A DNA stretch of 64,000 nucleotides, taken from contig NZ_GG666296.1 in NCBI RefSeq assembly GCF_000159095.1, positions 100,067-164,066 on the forward strand. The letters run 5' to 3'. The notes below the pieces were generated by a model. It saw only the letters and a list, made by a program, of their open reading frames with translations. It ran no database searches and had not been told where the DNA came from. Numbering within the stretch: position 1 is the stretch's first letter; each line of letters opens with the position of its first letter. The position numbers were made by a program, and so were the translations under genes. The stretch comes from Anaerococcus tetradius ATCC 35098. Its GTDB lineage: Bacteria > Bacillota > Clostridia > Tissierellales > Peptoniphilaceae. Below are positions 48,554 through 57,301 of the stretch, in pieces.

Positions 48554-48979
48554 TTAGAGCTTCTTGTTTATTTCGTTAATCATATTTTTTTCGTAGATAT
48601 AAAAACCAAAGCTAATTAATAAGTAAATTATAACAAAACTTGCAAAGGCAAAGATTATTGTACTATTGTTAGAAAACCATCTTAGGTATAATCCTGCAAA
48701 GACAAAATATATTGCTATTATTAGAAAGTGGATAGCGTGATTTAGATAAATTGATCTAGATTTATTCTTAAAAATAATTCCAGATAGAGTTGATACCACA
48801 CCAAAGCCTCCATAAACTAAGCATTGGATGATCTTTGCGTGTCCTGCGCTTACACTTGCCACAAAGTCAGGCACACCTACAATATCAGCTCCAACTAATA
48901 TTGATATGAAAGCTTCGATTAAAGCTCCAATACCAACCCCTGCCAAAAAACCAACTAGTAAATCTTTAAAAGTTTTCAT
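48554..48979 (-). CDS. DUF3021 family membrane protein
   Basis: 141 residues with four helices and the family-typical N-terminus (FKDLLVGFLAGVGIGALIEAFISI). DUF3021 proteins are commonly encoded next to a LytTR regulator, as here, and are thought to form a regulator-plus-membrane-partner pair. TAGGAGG precedes the ATG. Its stop touches palindromic element A. Confidence 0.82.
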   Translation of the reverse strand: MKTFKDLLVGFLAGVGIGALIEAFISILVGADIVGVPDFVASVSAGHAKIIQCLVYGGFGVVSTLSGIIFKNKSRSIYLNHAIHFLIIAIYFVFAGLYLRWFSNNSTIIFAFASFVIIYLLISFGFYIYEKNMINEINKKL

Positions 48980-48987
48980 ATATCCTC

Positions 48988-49428
48988 CTATAGGCCCAAG
49001 GCCTTCCTAAATTCTTTTAAGTTTCTCCTAGAAACATAAGAAACATCGCCATTTGTAAGCTCGACAGCTATCGTTCCAGTAAAGGATAGGTCGAGTTTTC
49101 TTACAAAATCCAAATTAACAATCTCAGATCGAGATATTCTGATAAATTTGTTCTTATCAAGTCTATCAGCTAGCTCATAAATAGTTAGCCTTGATGAAAA
49201 AGTTCCATCCTTTGTTTTTACAAAGACGTTCTTATCTTGGGCATAAATTCTTATGATATCCTCATGAGATATGATATAAACTTCCTTGTTCTTAAAGACT
49301 ACTATTTTATCTACCAGCCTATCTGCCAGAAGGTCCTTTAGGTTTTCGACCTCCTTGGAATATTCTTTGGCGAAAATCTTAACCTTAGTTTCTTCGATTG
49401 TTTCATCTATAATTATTTCAACCTTCAT
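48988..49428 (-). CDS. LytTR-family DNA-binding regulator
   Basis: 146 residues: an N-terminal segment of about 45 residues without a receiver domain, then a LytTR DNA-binding domain (about 50-146, with ILRIYAQ-like EDIIRIYAQDKNVFVKT and FIRISRSEIVNLDFV). As it lacks a phosphorylation domain it is probably controlled by the DUF3021 partner in the membrane. The start is the ATG five bases after GGAGG; a GTG six bases earlier overlaps that site. The pair is transcribed toward element A. Confidence 0.88.
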   Translation of the reverse strand: MKVEIIIDETIEETKVKIFAKEYSKEVENLKDLLADRLVDKIVVFKNKEVYIISHEDIIRIYAQDKNVFVKTKDGTFSSRLTIYELADRLDKNKFIRISRSEIVNLDFVRKLDLSFTGTIAVELTNGDVSYVSRRNLKEFRKALGL

Positions 49429-49514
49429 CGCCACCTCCTATGATTATTATAGACCGAAGTGGAGGATGCTTCATTTGTTTTCTGATAAAAGGTAACTTAT
49501 CTAGGATAAGTGGA

Positions 49515-49546
49515 CAAAAAAAGGCCTATCGATACAATCGACAGGC
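49515..49546 (-). terminator. Terminator of the M29 aminopeptidase gene
   Basis: On the minus strand GCCTGTCGAT and ATCGATAGGC pair around TGT, followed by CTTTTTTTG. Confidence 0.9.
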
Positions 49547-49566
49547 AGAATATATTTATGTTTTGG

Positions 49567-50799
49567 CTAAAAGGCCCAGTTTCCCTTTTCAAATATCTTA
49601 AATTCTTTATCATCCTTGTAGCCTGTAATTTCTAGGTCTTCTGTTCCTACCATGAAGTCCTCATGGATTAAGGAATCGTTAAGACCAAGAGATCTTACTT
49701 GGCTATCATCTAAATCACTTGCTCCTTTTACGGTTGTTGGATAAGCCTTACCTAGGGCGAAGTGGCAAGAGGCATTTTCGTCAAAGAGGGTGTTATAGAA
49801 GAGGATGTTTGAGTTTGATATTGGAGAATCGTAAGGAACTAGGGCGATTTCTCCTAAAAACTTACTTCCCTCATCGCTATCTAACATTTCTCTTAGGGTA
49901 TCTTCCCCTTCCTTGGCAGAAAAAGAAATTACCTTTCCATCCTTAAACTCAAACTCAAAACCGTTTATTACCACACCATTATAGACAAGTGGTTTGCTTG
50001 CTACGAGCCTTCCGTCTACTCCATCGTATTGAGGAGAGGTGAAGACTTCTTCTGTTGGCATGTTGGGTATAAATCTATCGCCTTTTTCGTTAGTAGATCC
50101 TGCTGACATCCAGATATGATTTTTTGGAAGTTTTACCCAAAGGTCTGTTCCATTACTTGCCTTGTAGTGGACTTTGTCAAACTGATGGTCGTTTAGGAAT
50201 TTTGCCTTCTCATCAAGGTTATCAATGTGTTTTGTCCAATTAGCCTTGGTTTCTTGCCAAGATTCTGATACTCTTGAGACATCTAAAATTACTTCCCACA
50301 ATTTATCATAGGCTTCTTTTTCTGTGAGGTCTGGGAAGACTTTCTTTGCCCATTTTTTGGTTGGTACTGAAATAACTAGCCAAGATACTATATCATTCAT
50401 GGTGTATTTTACATAGTCCTTGGTTTTTTTGCTATTTTCTCTTATAGCTTCTGAGATTTTCTCACTATCAAGTCCATTTAGAAGGTCTGGGTCTTCTGCA
50501 TGGATGGAAATTCTGTTTGATTTTTTCTTAGCTATTTGATAGTCAAGCTTAGCAAGCTTCCAATCTGCCACTTCATTAAGGGTTTCTTGGTCTTGGTATT
50601 CATAAGTTAATCTTGTAAGCTCGTCATCTTTCCAGTCTATTGCGACATTTCTTGCCCCTTTTTCGTAGGCGGCTTTTGTGATAAGGCGGCAAAGCTCTGG
50701 GCTTTCGACAGGAGATGCTATTAGGACATCTTCTCCTTTTTGAACATTAACGCCAAACTCTACAGCAAGCCTTGCAAAATTTTCTATTCTTTCTCTCAT
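49567..50799 (-). CDS. Aminopeptidase, M29 family (AmpS/PepS-like)
   Basis: 410-residue cytosolic metallo-aminopeptidase that removes N-terminal residues from peptides. M29 features are visible: GEDVLIASPVESPEL at the N-terminus, the PTEEVFTSP segment with metal-ligand glutamates, GEIALVPYDSPIS, the CHFALGKAY His, and HEDFMVGT near the C-terminus. AGGAGG precedes the ATG. It is divergent from the oligoendopeptidase gene, fitting an organism that feeds on peptides. Confidence 0.92.
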   Translation of the reverse strand: MRERIENFARLAVEFGVNVQKGEDVLIASPVESPELCRLITKAAYEKGARNVAIDWKDDELTRLTYEYQDQETLNEVADWKLAKLDYQIAKKKSNRISIHAEDPDLLNGLDSEKISEAIRENSKKTKDYVKYTMNDIVSWLVISVPTKKWAKKVFPDLTEKEAYDKLWEVILDVSRVSESWQETKANWTKHIDNLDEKAKFLNDHQFDKVHYKASNGTDLWVKLPKNHIWMSAGSTNEKGDRFIPNMPTEEVFTSPQYDGVDGRLVASKPLVYNGVVINGFEFEFKDGKVISFSAKEGEDTLREMLDSDEGSKFLGEIALVPYDSPISNSNILFYNTLFDENASCHFALGKAYPTTVKGASDLDDSQVRSLGLNDSLIHEDFMVGTEDLEITGYKDDKEFKIFEKGNWAF

Positions 50800-50921
50800 A
50801 ATTCCTCCTAGTATTTTCTTACATTATACTTTTATTAAATCTTAGACAAGGATATGATAGATTATAAGTAATTGGGTAGAATAAAGATAGTGAGTTTAAT
50901 TTTAAAAATTAAGGAGAAAAG

Positions 50922-52721
50922 ATGAAAAAAAGAAGTGAAGTTGATATTAAAGAAACTTGGAAGCTTGAGGATATGTATGCTAATGATGAGGCCTTCTACA
51001 AAGAAATAGAAGGACTAAAGCAAAAAGCTTCTGATTTTTCTAATAATTTTAAAAACATAGAAAGCCTCGAAGACTTATACAAGTCCCTAAAGGCTTATTC
51101 AGAAATAGATGCTATAATAGATTGTCTAGGAACTTTTGCGGGGATTTCCATGGAAGTTGATACCAGCGACCAGGGACCTATCAAAAGATATGCTAATTTT
51201 ACTAATGATTTATCAAAAATTTCAAGCAAACTATCTTTCTACGAGCCAAGCCTTGCCAAGCTAGATAAAAATATCTTGGAGGAAGCTATCAAGGCTTATC
51301 CAGAATTTGCTTATTTTTTGGAAAAAATTGAAAAGAAAAAAGCCCATATGCTAACAGATGAGGCCGAGGCCCTTCTTGCAAGTCTAGAGCCAAGCCTTGA
51401 TGCTCCATACAAAAACTACAACGATATGCGTTATGGGGATATGGCCTTTGAGAATTTCCAATATCAAGGTGAAGAAATAATCCTAGACCACAATACTTTT
51501 GAAGAATACTTAGAAGCTGACCCAAGAACAGATTTAAGGCGTGAAGCCTTTAAAAGATACCATGATGTATTAAGAAAATATGAAAATGCCGATGCCTCTG
51601 TCTATAACAACCAAGTTACTACAGAAAAAAGATTGGCAGACATTCGTGGCTACGAATCAGTTTTTCATTATTTACTAGCAAGGCAAGATGTGGATTTCGA
51701 AATCTATGAAAAGCAACTAGATACAATAATGGAAAAACTTGCTCCTCATATGAGAAAGTATGCACAAATCATCAAAAGACACTATGGTCTTGAAGAGATG
51801 ACCTATGCAGACCTAAAACTTGGAATTGACCCTTCCTATGAGCTTGAAGTTGATATAGACAAGGCTCGTGAATATATCCTAGATGGACTTTCTCCACTAG
51901 GAGATGAGTATGTATCTTATCTTGATAAGGCCTTTGCCGATAGATGGATAGACTATGCTCAAAACACAGGCAAGAGGACAGGAGCTTTTTGTGCTAGCCC
52001 TTACAAGTCCCATCCTTATATAATGACCTGCTACAACAATGCTATGAGCCAAGTAATGACCCTTGCTCATGAATTGGGCCACGCTTGCCAGGGAATATAT
52101 TCAAACTCTAATCAAGAAGCCTTAGTTTCAAATATGAGCATGTATTTTGTAGAAGCTCCATCAACAGCAAACGAGATAACTATGGAAAGATATCTCCTAA
52201 AGAAGGCCAAGGATAAGAGGGAAAAATTATGGGTTCTATCAACTATGATTGGTAAGACCTACTATCACAATTTTGTAACTCATTTCCTAGAAGCAAGCTT
52301 CCAAAGAGATGTCTATAGGGCAGTAGAAAGAGGAGAAAGCCTAGGAGCAGCTGATTTTAATAGAATTTTTAAAGAAAACTTGGAAAAATTCTGGAAAGAC
52401 TCTGTGAAACTTGATGAGGGAAGTGAGCTTACTTGGATGAGACAACCTCACTATTATATGGGTCTTTACCCATACACCTATTCTGCAGGTCTTACTATAG
52501 GAACTATAATTTCTGATAAAATTGTTAATGGAGATGACGAAGATAGGAAAAGATGGATAGAAGTCCTAAAACTCGGTGGATCAAAAGGGCCAATAGAATT
52601 AGCTAAGGAGGCTGGTGTTGATATGACAAACACCCACGCCCTAGAAGAAGCTATAGCCTTTATAGGCTCTATTATAGATCAAATTGATGAGCTTTTAGAA
52701 GAACTCGATATGTATAAATAG
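50922..52721 (+). CDS. pepF: Oligoendopeptidase F (M3 family)
   Basis: 599-residue zinc endopeptidase that cuts medium-length peptides in the cytosol. The HExxH motif is LAHELGHACQG with His383, Glu384 and His387; the third ligand Glu lies in the following helix (VEAPSTANEIT). N-terminal helical domain (about 1-200) as in PepF. Length is standard. AAGGAG precedes the ATG. Confidence 0.95.
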   Translation: MKKRSEVDIKETWKLEDMYANDEAFYKEIEGLKQKASDFSNNFKNIESLEDLYKSLKAYSEIDAIIDCLGTFAGISMEVDTSDQGPIKRYANFTNDLSKISSKLSFYEPSLAKLDKNILEEAIKAYPEFAYFLEKIEKKKAHMLTDEAEALLASLEPSLDAPYKNYNDMRYGDMAFENFQYQGEEIILDHNTFEEYLEADPRTDLRREAFKRYHDVLRKYENADASVYNNQVTTEKRLADIRGYESVFHYLLARQDVDFEIYEKQLDTIMEKLAPHMRKYAQIIKRHYGLEEMTYADLKLGIDPSYELEVDIDKAREYILDGLSPLGDEYVSYLDKAFADRWIDYAQNTGKRTGAFCASPYKSHPYIMTCYNNAMSQVMTLAHELGHACQGIYSNSNQEALVSNMSMYFVEAPSTANEITMERYLLKKAKDKREKLWVLSTMIGKTYYHNFVTHFLEASFQRDVYRAVERGESLGAADFNRIFKENLEKFWKDSVKLDEGSELTWMRQPHYYMGLYPYTYSAGLTIGTIISDKIVNGDDEDRKRWIEVLKLGGSKGPIELAKEAGVDMTNTHALEEAIAFIGSIIDQIDELLEELDMYK

Positions 52722-52783
52722 GAAAGTGTAAGTTCTTTTATATATTCAACTAAAAAGATATAAGGTTAATAAGATATTTGATT

Positions 52784-52813
52784 GGGAGTCCTTGGAGGCT
52801 TCCTTTTACTTTA
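52784..52813 (+). terminator. Terminator of pepF
   Basis: GGGAGTC (52784-52790) pairs with GGCTTCC (52797-52803), with two G-U pairs, followed by TTTTACTTT. Moderate strength. Confidence 0.6.
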
Positions 52814-52850
52814 TTATAGGCAAGAATTTCCAAAAAAGTCCTTGACAATC

Positions 52851-52879
52851 TTGCTTTTTGTAGTACATCTTGATATAAT
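52851..52879 (+). promoter_or_regulatory. Candidate promoter immediately upstream of palindromic element B
   Basis: TTGCTT (52851-52856) and TATAAT (52874-52879) with a 17-bp spacer. Transcription would start just before element B and run through it toward gltX. A nearby TTGACA (52842) is too far from this -10 (26 bp). Confidence 0.5.
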
Positions 52880-52900
52880 AAGGTGAGTTAAGCCAGAGGA

Positions 52901-53053
52901 GGGGCAGTTGCAGAATGAATAAATCGTCCCAATATCATTAGAAGAACCTCCACGGAAATTTTGCCTCCATCAGCCGGCAGGCACCACTAAAAATTTCCTA
53001 AGAGAACCTTCTAATGATGGGACGATGATTATTCATAATTTTGCAACAGCCCC
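52901..53053. repeat. Palindromic intergenic element, copy B
   Basis: 153-bp element between pepF and gltX, inverted relative to copy A and closely matching it. Outer arms GGGGCAGTTGCA...TGCAACAGCCCC; inner arms ATCGTCCCA/TGGGACGAT and TTAGAAG/CTTCTAA. The centre has one GC-rich unit (52963-52982). Where A has GTACC/GGTAC, B has GTCCC/GGGAC, a paired change that keeps the stem. A candidate promoter precedes it. Confidence 0.88.
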
Positions 53054-53101
53054 TTTGTTTATCTAATTTATATTTCGCTTAAAAAAATTATCGATTTATT
53101 A

Positions 53102-53107
53102 TATAAT
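53102..53107 (+). promoter_or_regulatory. Possible -10 box for gltX
   Basis: TATAAT about 50 bases before the gltX start codon. The matching -35 (TTAAAA near 53079) is weak, so the gltX operon may depend partly on the promoter before element B. Confidence 0.4.
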
Positions 53108-53157
53108 AGTATAAGAATATATATAATTTGTTGTAATAAATTAAGAAGGAGAAGAAA

Positions 53158-54639
53158 ATGGGAAATGTTAGAGTAAGATTTGCACCATCACCAACAGGTT
53201 ACCTTCACATAGGTGGTCTAAGAACAGCCTTGTTCAACTACCTATATGCAAGACACACTGGTGGCGATATGCTTTTAAGGATTGAAGATACAGATAGAAC
53301 TAGATTTGTTGAAGGAGCTTTGGAAAATCTCCTCAAGGCCTTAAAATGGGCAGGCATTGAAATAGATGAAGGCGTTATGCTTGATGAGAATGGAGAAGTT
53401 ACCGAAAGGGGAGACTGTGGTCCATATATCCAATCAGAAAGAGTAGAGAAAGGCATCTATAACAAGTATATAGACCAACTTATAGAAGAGGGTAAGGCTT
53501 ATTATTGCTTCTGCTCTCAAGAAAGAATAGACAAGGTTCGTGATCAACAAAGGGCTGATGGTCTTACACCAAAATACGACGGACTTTGTAGATCTCTTCC
53601 TCTAGAAGAAGCTAAAAAAAGAGTGGCAGCAGGAGAGCCTCACACAGTAAGACTAAAACTTCCGGTAAATCGTGATATCACTTTTAATGATAGGATTAAG
53701 GGAAAAATAACCTTTAACACAGACGACCAAGACGATCAAGTTCTTATAAAAAGAGATGGCTTCCCAACCTACCATTTTGCAGTAGTTGTAGATGATCACT
53801 TGATGGGTATAACCCATGTAGTTCGTGGTGATGAGTGGGTTTCATCAACACCAAAACACGTATATCTCTATGAAGCTTTTGGCTGGCAAGCTCCAGAATA
53901 TATCCACCTACCAACCGTTCTTAACAAAGACCACAAGAAATACTCAAAAAGAAACGGAGATGGCATGGTAGAAGACTTCATCGAAGAAGGCTATATGCCA
54001 GAAGGCCTAATAAACTTCCTAGCCCTCCTAGGTTGGTCACCAGATAGCGAAGAAGAAATCTTTACTATGAAACAATTAGCTGAGCAATTTGACTTTGATA
54101 GAGTTAACAAGACTGGAGCAGTTTTTGATAAGAGAAAACTTGATTGGGTAAACGGCCACTATGTAAGAGACTTATCCGTTGATGAACTTGCCGAAAAAAT
54201 CAAACCATTTATGATTAAAGCAGGTCTTATTGACGAATCTTACCCAGAAGATAAATTAAAACTTCTAGCAGCTACCTGGCAATCAGCCATAGACAAATTC
54301 TCTGATGCTCCAGAGCTATCAAAGAATTACTTCATAGATGATAGGCAAATGTCTTGGGATGATGAAGCAGTTGAAGCTATAAGCACAGAAGATGCTAAAA
54401 AACTAATAGATTCTTTCCTAAATCATCTCGACCAAGTAGACGAGATAGATGAAGAATTTGCAACAAGTGTAATGAAAAAAATCCAAAAAGAAACTGGCAT
54501 AAAGGGCAAAAACCTATGGTTCCCAGTAAGGGCAGCTATTACAGGCTCTGTTCATGGACCAGAACTTTCTAATGCCTTCATAATAATGGGCAAGGAAAAA
54601 ATCAAAAACAGACTAAATTTCGTAAAGGAAAACTTTTAA
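53158..54639 (+). CDS. gltX: Glutamyl-tRNA synthetase
   Basis: 493-residue class I synthetase that charges tRNA-Glu (and often tRNA-Gln in bacteria lacking GlnRS). HIGH-type motif in APSPTGYLHIGGLRTALFN near residue 10, KMSKS-type motif KYSKRNG near residue 260, and a C-terminal helical anticodon domain. AAGGAG precedes the ATG. Its stop shares one base with the cysS ATG, so the two are coupled. Confidence 0.96.
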   Translation: MGNVRVRFAPSPTGYLHIGGLRTALFNYLYARHTGGDMLLRIEDTDRTRFVEGALENLLKALKWAGIEIDEGVMLDENGEVTERGDCGPYIQSERVEKGIYNKYIDQLIEEGKAYYCFCSQERIDKVRDQQRADGLTPKYDGLCRSLPLEEAKKRVAAGEPHTVRLKLPVNRDITFNDRIKGKITFNTDDQDDQVLIKRDGFPTYHFAVVVDDHLMGITHVVRGDEWVSSTPKHVYLYEAFGWQAPEYIHLPTVLNKDHKKYSKRNGDGMVEDFIEEGYMPEGLINFLALLGWSPDSEEEIFTMKQLAEQFDFDRVNKTGAVFDKRKLDWVNGHYVRDLSVDELAEKIKPFMIKAGLIDESYPEDKLKLLAATWQSAIDKFSDAPELSKNYFIDDRQMSWDDEAVEAISTEDAKKLIDSFLNHLDQVDEIDEEFATSVMKKIQKETGIKGKNLWFPVRAAITGSVHGPELSNAFIIMGKEKIKNRLNFVKENF

Positions 54640-56054
54640 TGAAAATTCATAACACGCTTACTAGACAAAAAGAAGAATTCATTCCTATAGATGAAAATAA
54701 AATAAAAATGTATGTCTGTGGGCCTACTGTTTATGATTATATGCACATTGGCAATGCTAGACCCCTAGTAGTTTTTGATACCCTTAGGCGTTATATGAAC
54801 TTTAGGGGTTACGATGTAAAATATGTGGTAAACTTTACAGATGTAGATGATAAGATAATTAATAAGTCCATAGCAGAAGGCATTAGCACCAAGGAAGTTA
54901 CCGATAAATATATAGCTGCCTACATGGAAGATGCTAAGGACTTAAATATTGACGAAGAAAATACCATCCATCCTAGGGCTACAGAGGTAATGGATGATAT
55001 AATAGCCTTCGTAAAGGGGCTAATTGATAAGGGCATGGCTTATGAATCCGAAGGTGATGTCTACTTCGACGTGTCTAAGGCAGACGATTATGGCAAGCTT
55101 TCAGGTAAAAACATAGAGGACTTGATTCATGGAGCAAGCAATAGGCTGGATAGGGCTGATGGCTCCAAGAAAAAATCTCCAGTAGACTTCGCCCTATGGA
55201 AGAAAACCAAGAAGGAAGGCGAAATAAGCTGGAAATCACCATGGGGAGATGGTCGACCTGGTTGGCATATTGAATGTTCGACTATGAGTAAGAAAATCTT
55301 AGGAGATACCATAGACATCCACGCTGGAGGGGAAGATCTCGAATTTCCTCATCACGAAAATGAAATCGCCCAATCAGAAGGACTAAATGGTAAGAAATTT
55401 GCCAATTACTGGATGCATAACGGAATGATTCAAGTAGATGGCAGCAAGATGAGTAAATCCTTGGGAAATTTTTTCACCCTTCATGATATAAAGAAGGAAT
55501 ATGACCTTTCAGTTATCAGATTTTGGCTTCTTACAACAAATTATAGGCAACCTATTAACTTCACCAAGGAAATAATTAATCAAGCAAACTCTTCCTTGCA
55601 AAGACTAACTAACGCTTATTTTAGGCTAGAAGACTTGAAAAAAAGCCAAGCTGAAAAATCCCAAACAATCAACCAAGATCTTATAAGAGAGCTAGACTCC
55701 TTCAAGAATAAATTTATTGAAGTTATGGACGATGACCTAAATACTGCTGATGCCATAACAGTATTATTTGATATAGCTAAGTTCATCAATACAAAAATAG
55801 ATGAAAATTCTGACAAAGACCTTGTAAATAAGACCTTTGACTTATACAAGAGCTTGTTTGATACCCTAGGACTTCTTGCTAAGAAAAAAGAAGATAATGT
55901 AGATGTAGCAAAAATCGAAGAGCTTATAGCAAAAAGAAGTGAAGCCAAAAAAGCTAAAGACTTTGCCACAGCAGATGCCATAAGAGACGAGCTTTCTCAT
56001 ATGGGCATTACTATCAAAGATACCAGAGAAGGTGTCAAGTGGGAGATTAGCTAA
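54639..56054 (+). CDS. cysS: Cysteinyl-tRNA synthetase
   Basis: 471-residue class I synthetase. Zinc-site residues that select cysteine are seen in YVCGPTVYDY, HIECSTMS and FPHHENEIAQ. HIGH motif MHIGNARP near residue 37 and KMSKSLGNF near residue 270. It overlaps gltX by one base and rlmB by one base. cysE, which often lies between gltX and cysS in Bacillus, is absent. Confidence 0.96.
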   Translation: MKIHNTLTRQKEEFIPIDENKIKMYVCGPTVYDYMHIGNARPLVVFDTLRRYMNFRGYDVKYVVNFTDVDDKIINKSIAEGISTKEVTDKYIAAYMEDAKDLNIDEENTIHPRATEVMDDIIAFVKGLIDKGMAYESEGDVYFDVSKADDYGKLSGKNIEDLIHGASNRLDRADGSKKKSPVDFALWKKTKKEGEISWKSPWGDGRPGWHIECSTMSKKILGDTIDIHAGGEDLEFPHHENEIAQSEGLNGKKFANYWMHNGMIQVDGSKMSKSLGNFFTLHDIKKEYDLSVIRFWLLTTNYRQPINFTKEIINQANSSLQRLTNAYFRLEDLKKSQAEKSQTINQDLIRELDSFKNKFIEVMDDDLNTADAITVLFDIAKFINTKIDENSDKDLVNKTFDLYKSLFDTLGLLAKKKEDNVDVAKIEELIAKRSEAKKAKDFATADAIRDELSHMGITIKDTREGVKWEIS

Positions 56055-56758
56055 TGGATAAGATATATGGAAGAAAACCTGTTCTAGACAGCCTAGATAC
56101 AGATATTAAAATCTATAAGGCCTATATACAAAAGCAAAATTCTAAATTGGTCGATACTATTATCAAAAAGTTAGAAGAAAAAAATATAGAAATTTCCTTT
56201 GTAGATAAGAGATTTTTTGATAAGATAGATATGAACCACCAAGGGGTAATGCTAGAGGTCGAATCTTTTAAGTATGCAACAATGGATGATGTAAAGGATG
56301 CTAATAGGCTAATTATCTTAGATAAGATAGAAGATCCCCACAATCTTGGAGCTATCATAAGAAGTGCAGAAAGTTTTGGCTTTGATGGGGTAATCATTCC
56401 AGAAAGAAGATCAGCATCTGTAACATCTACTGTCTACAAAACCAGCGCAGGGGCCATAAACAACATTAAGGTAATCAGAGTTACAAATCTTACCAGGACT
56501 ATCAAAGACCTAAAGGATATGGGATTTTGGATATATGGTCTAGCAGGAGAAGCGGATAGCGACATTTCTAAGGCGGACCTTAAAGGCAAGGTGACTCTTG
56601 TGATTGGTAACGAAGGTGAAGGTATCTCTAGACTTGTAAGAGAGAATTGTGATATGCTTATTAATATACCGATGTTAGGTAAGGTTAATAGCCTAAATGC
56701 CTCTGTAGCAGCCGGCATATCCATGTATGAGTTATTAAGGCAAAATGGCTTTAACTAA
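56054..56758 (+). CDS. rlmB: 23S rRNA (guanosine-2'-O-)-methyltransferase, RlmB/TrmH family
   Basis: 234-residue SPOUT methyltransferase that methylates a ribose in 23S rRNA. N-terminal RNA-binding domain (about 1-75, IYGRKPVLDSL), then the knotted catalytic domain with DKIEDPHNLGAIIRSAESFG, VIGNEGEGIS and IPMLGKVNSLNASVAAGI. It directly follows cysS with no mini-RNase III gene between, and overlaps the NYN-domain gene by 14 bases. Confidence 0.92.
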   Translation: MDKIYGRKPVLDSLDTDIKIYKAYIQKQNSKLVDTIIKKLEEKNIEISFVDKRFFDKIDMNHQGVMLEVESFKYATMDDVKDANRLIILDKIEDPHNLGAIIRSAESFGFDGVIIPERRSASVTSTVYKTSAGAINNIKVIRVTNLTRTIKDLKDMGFWIYGLAGEADSDISKADLKGKVTLVIGNEGEGISRLVRENCDMLINIPMLGKVNSLNASVAAGISMYELLRQNGFN

Positions 56759-57275
56759 GAGAAATATTAGCTTTATAGATGGCTATAATGTTATAAATAA
56801 GTGGGGCGAGCTAAAAGAACTATCTAAAGTTAATCTAGCAGATGCTAGAGATAAGTTGATAGAAGAGCTTGCTGAATACAAATCTCTATCCGGAGAAGAA
56901 ATAGTCATAGTCTTCGATGCTTATAATCTAGATAGGATAAAGGAAACTGTCATAGAAAAATATGCTATGAAGATAGTTTTCACTAAGAGATTTCAAACAG
57001 CCGACAGCTTCATAGAAAGGCAACTTGCAAAAATCGACACTTACAACAATATTAAGGTTGTAACAGATGATGGAGCTGTTCAAACACAGGCTACAAGCAA
57101 GGGAGCAATTAGAGTTACAGCTCTTGAGCTTAGGGCAGAGCTTAATACTTTAAGAAATAAGATTAAGAGAAAAAGGAAAGAAAACTTCAACCAAAACTTC
57201 AAAACTTTCCCAATATCTGACAAAGTTTCAGATATGCTCGATAAAATAAGAGAAGACTTGGATGATAACAATTAG
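56745..57275 (+). CDS. NYN-domain ribonuclease, YacP/Rae1-like
   Basis: 176-residue protein of the YacP family. In Bacillus the homologue Rae1 cuts mRNA in the ribosomal A site. PIN/NYN acidic residues are visible in FIDGYNVI, VFDAYN, TADSFIER and VVTDDGAVQ. A basic tail (KIKRKRKENF, about 140-150) suits RNA or ribosome binding. It starts inside the end of rlmB and precedes the sigma-factor gene, as in the conserved Firmicutes order. Confidence 0.88.
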   Translation: MALTKRNISFIDGYNVINKWGELKELSKVNLADARDKLIEELAEYKSLSGEEIVIVFDAYNLDRIKETVIEKYAMKIVFTKRFQTADSFIERQLAKIDTYNNIKVVTDDGAVQTQATSKGAIRVTALELRAELNTLRNKIKRKRKENFNQNFKTFPISDKVSDMLDKIREDLDDNN

Positions 57276-57301
57276 GTAAATAAATTCAAATGGGTGATAA
57301 G

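Noticed and set aside
48357..53053. Palindromic elements as CRISPR array or insertion sequences
   Set aside because: They are single copies far apart, with no spacers, no transposase and no clear target duplication.
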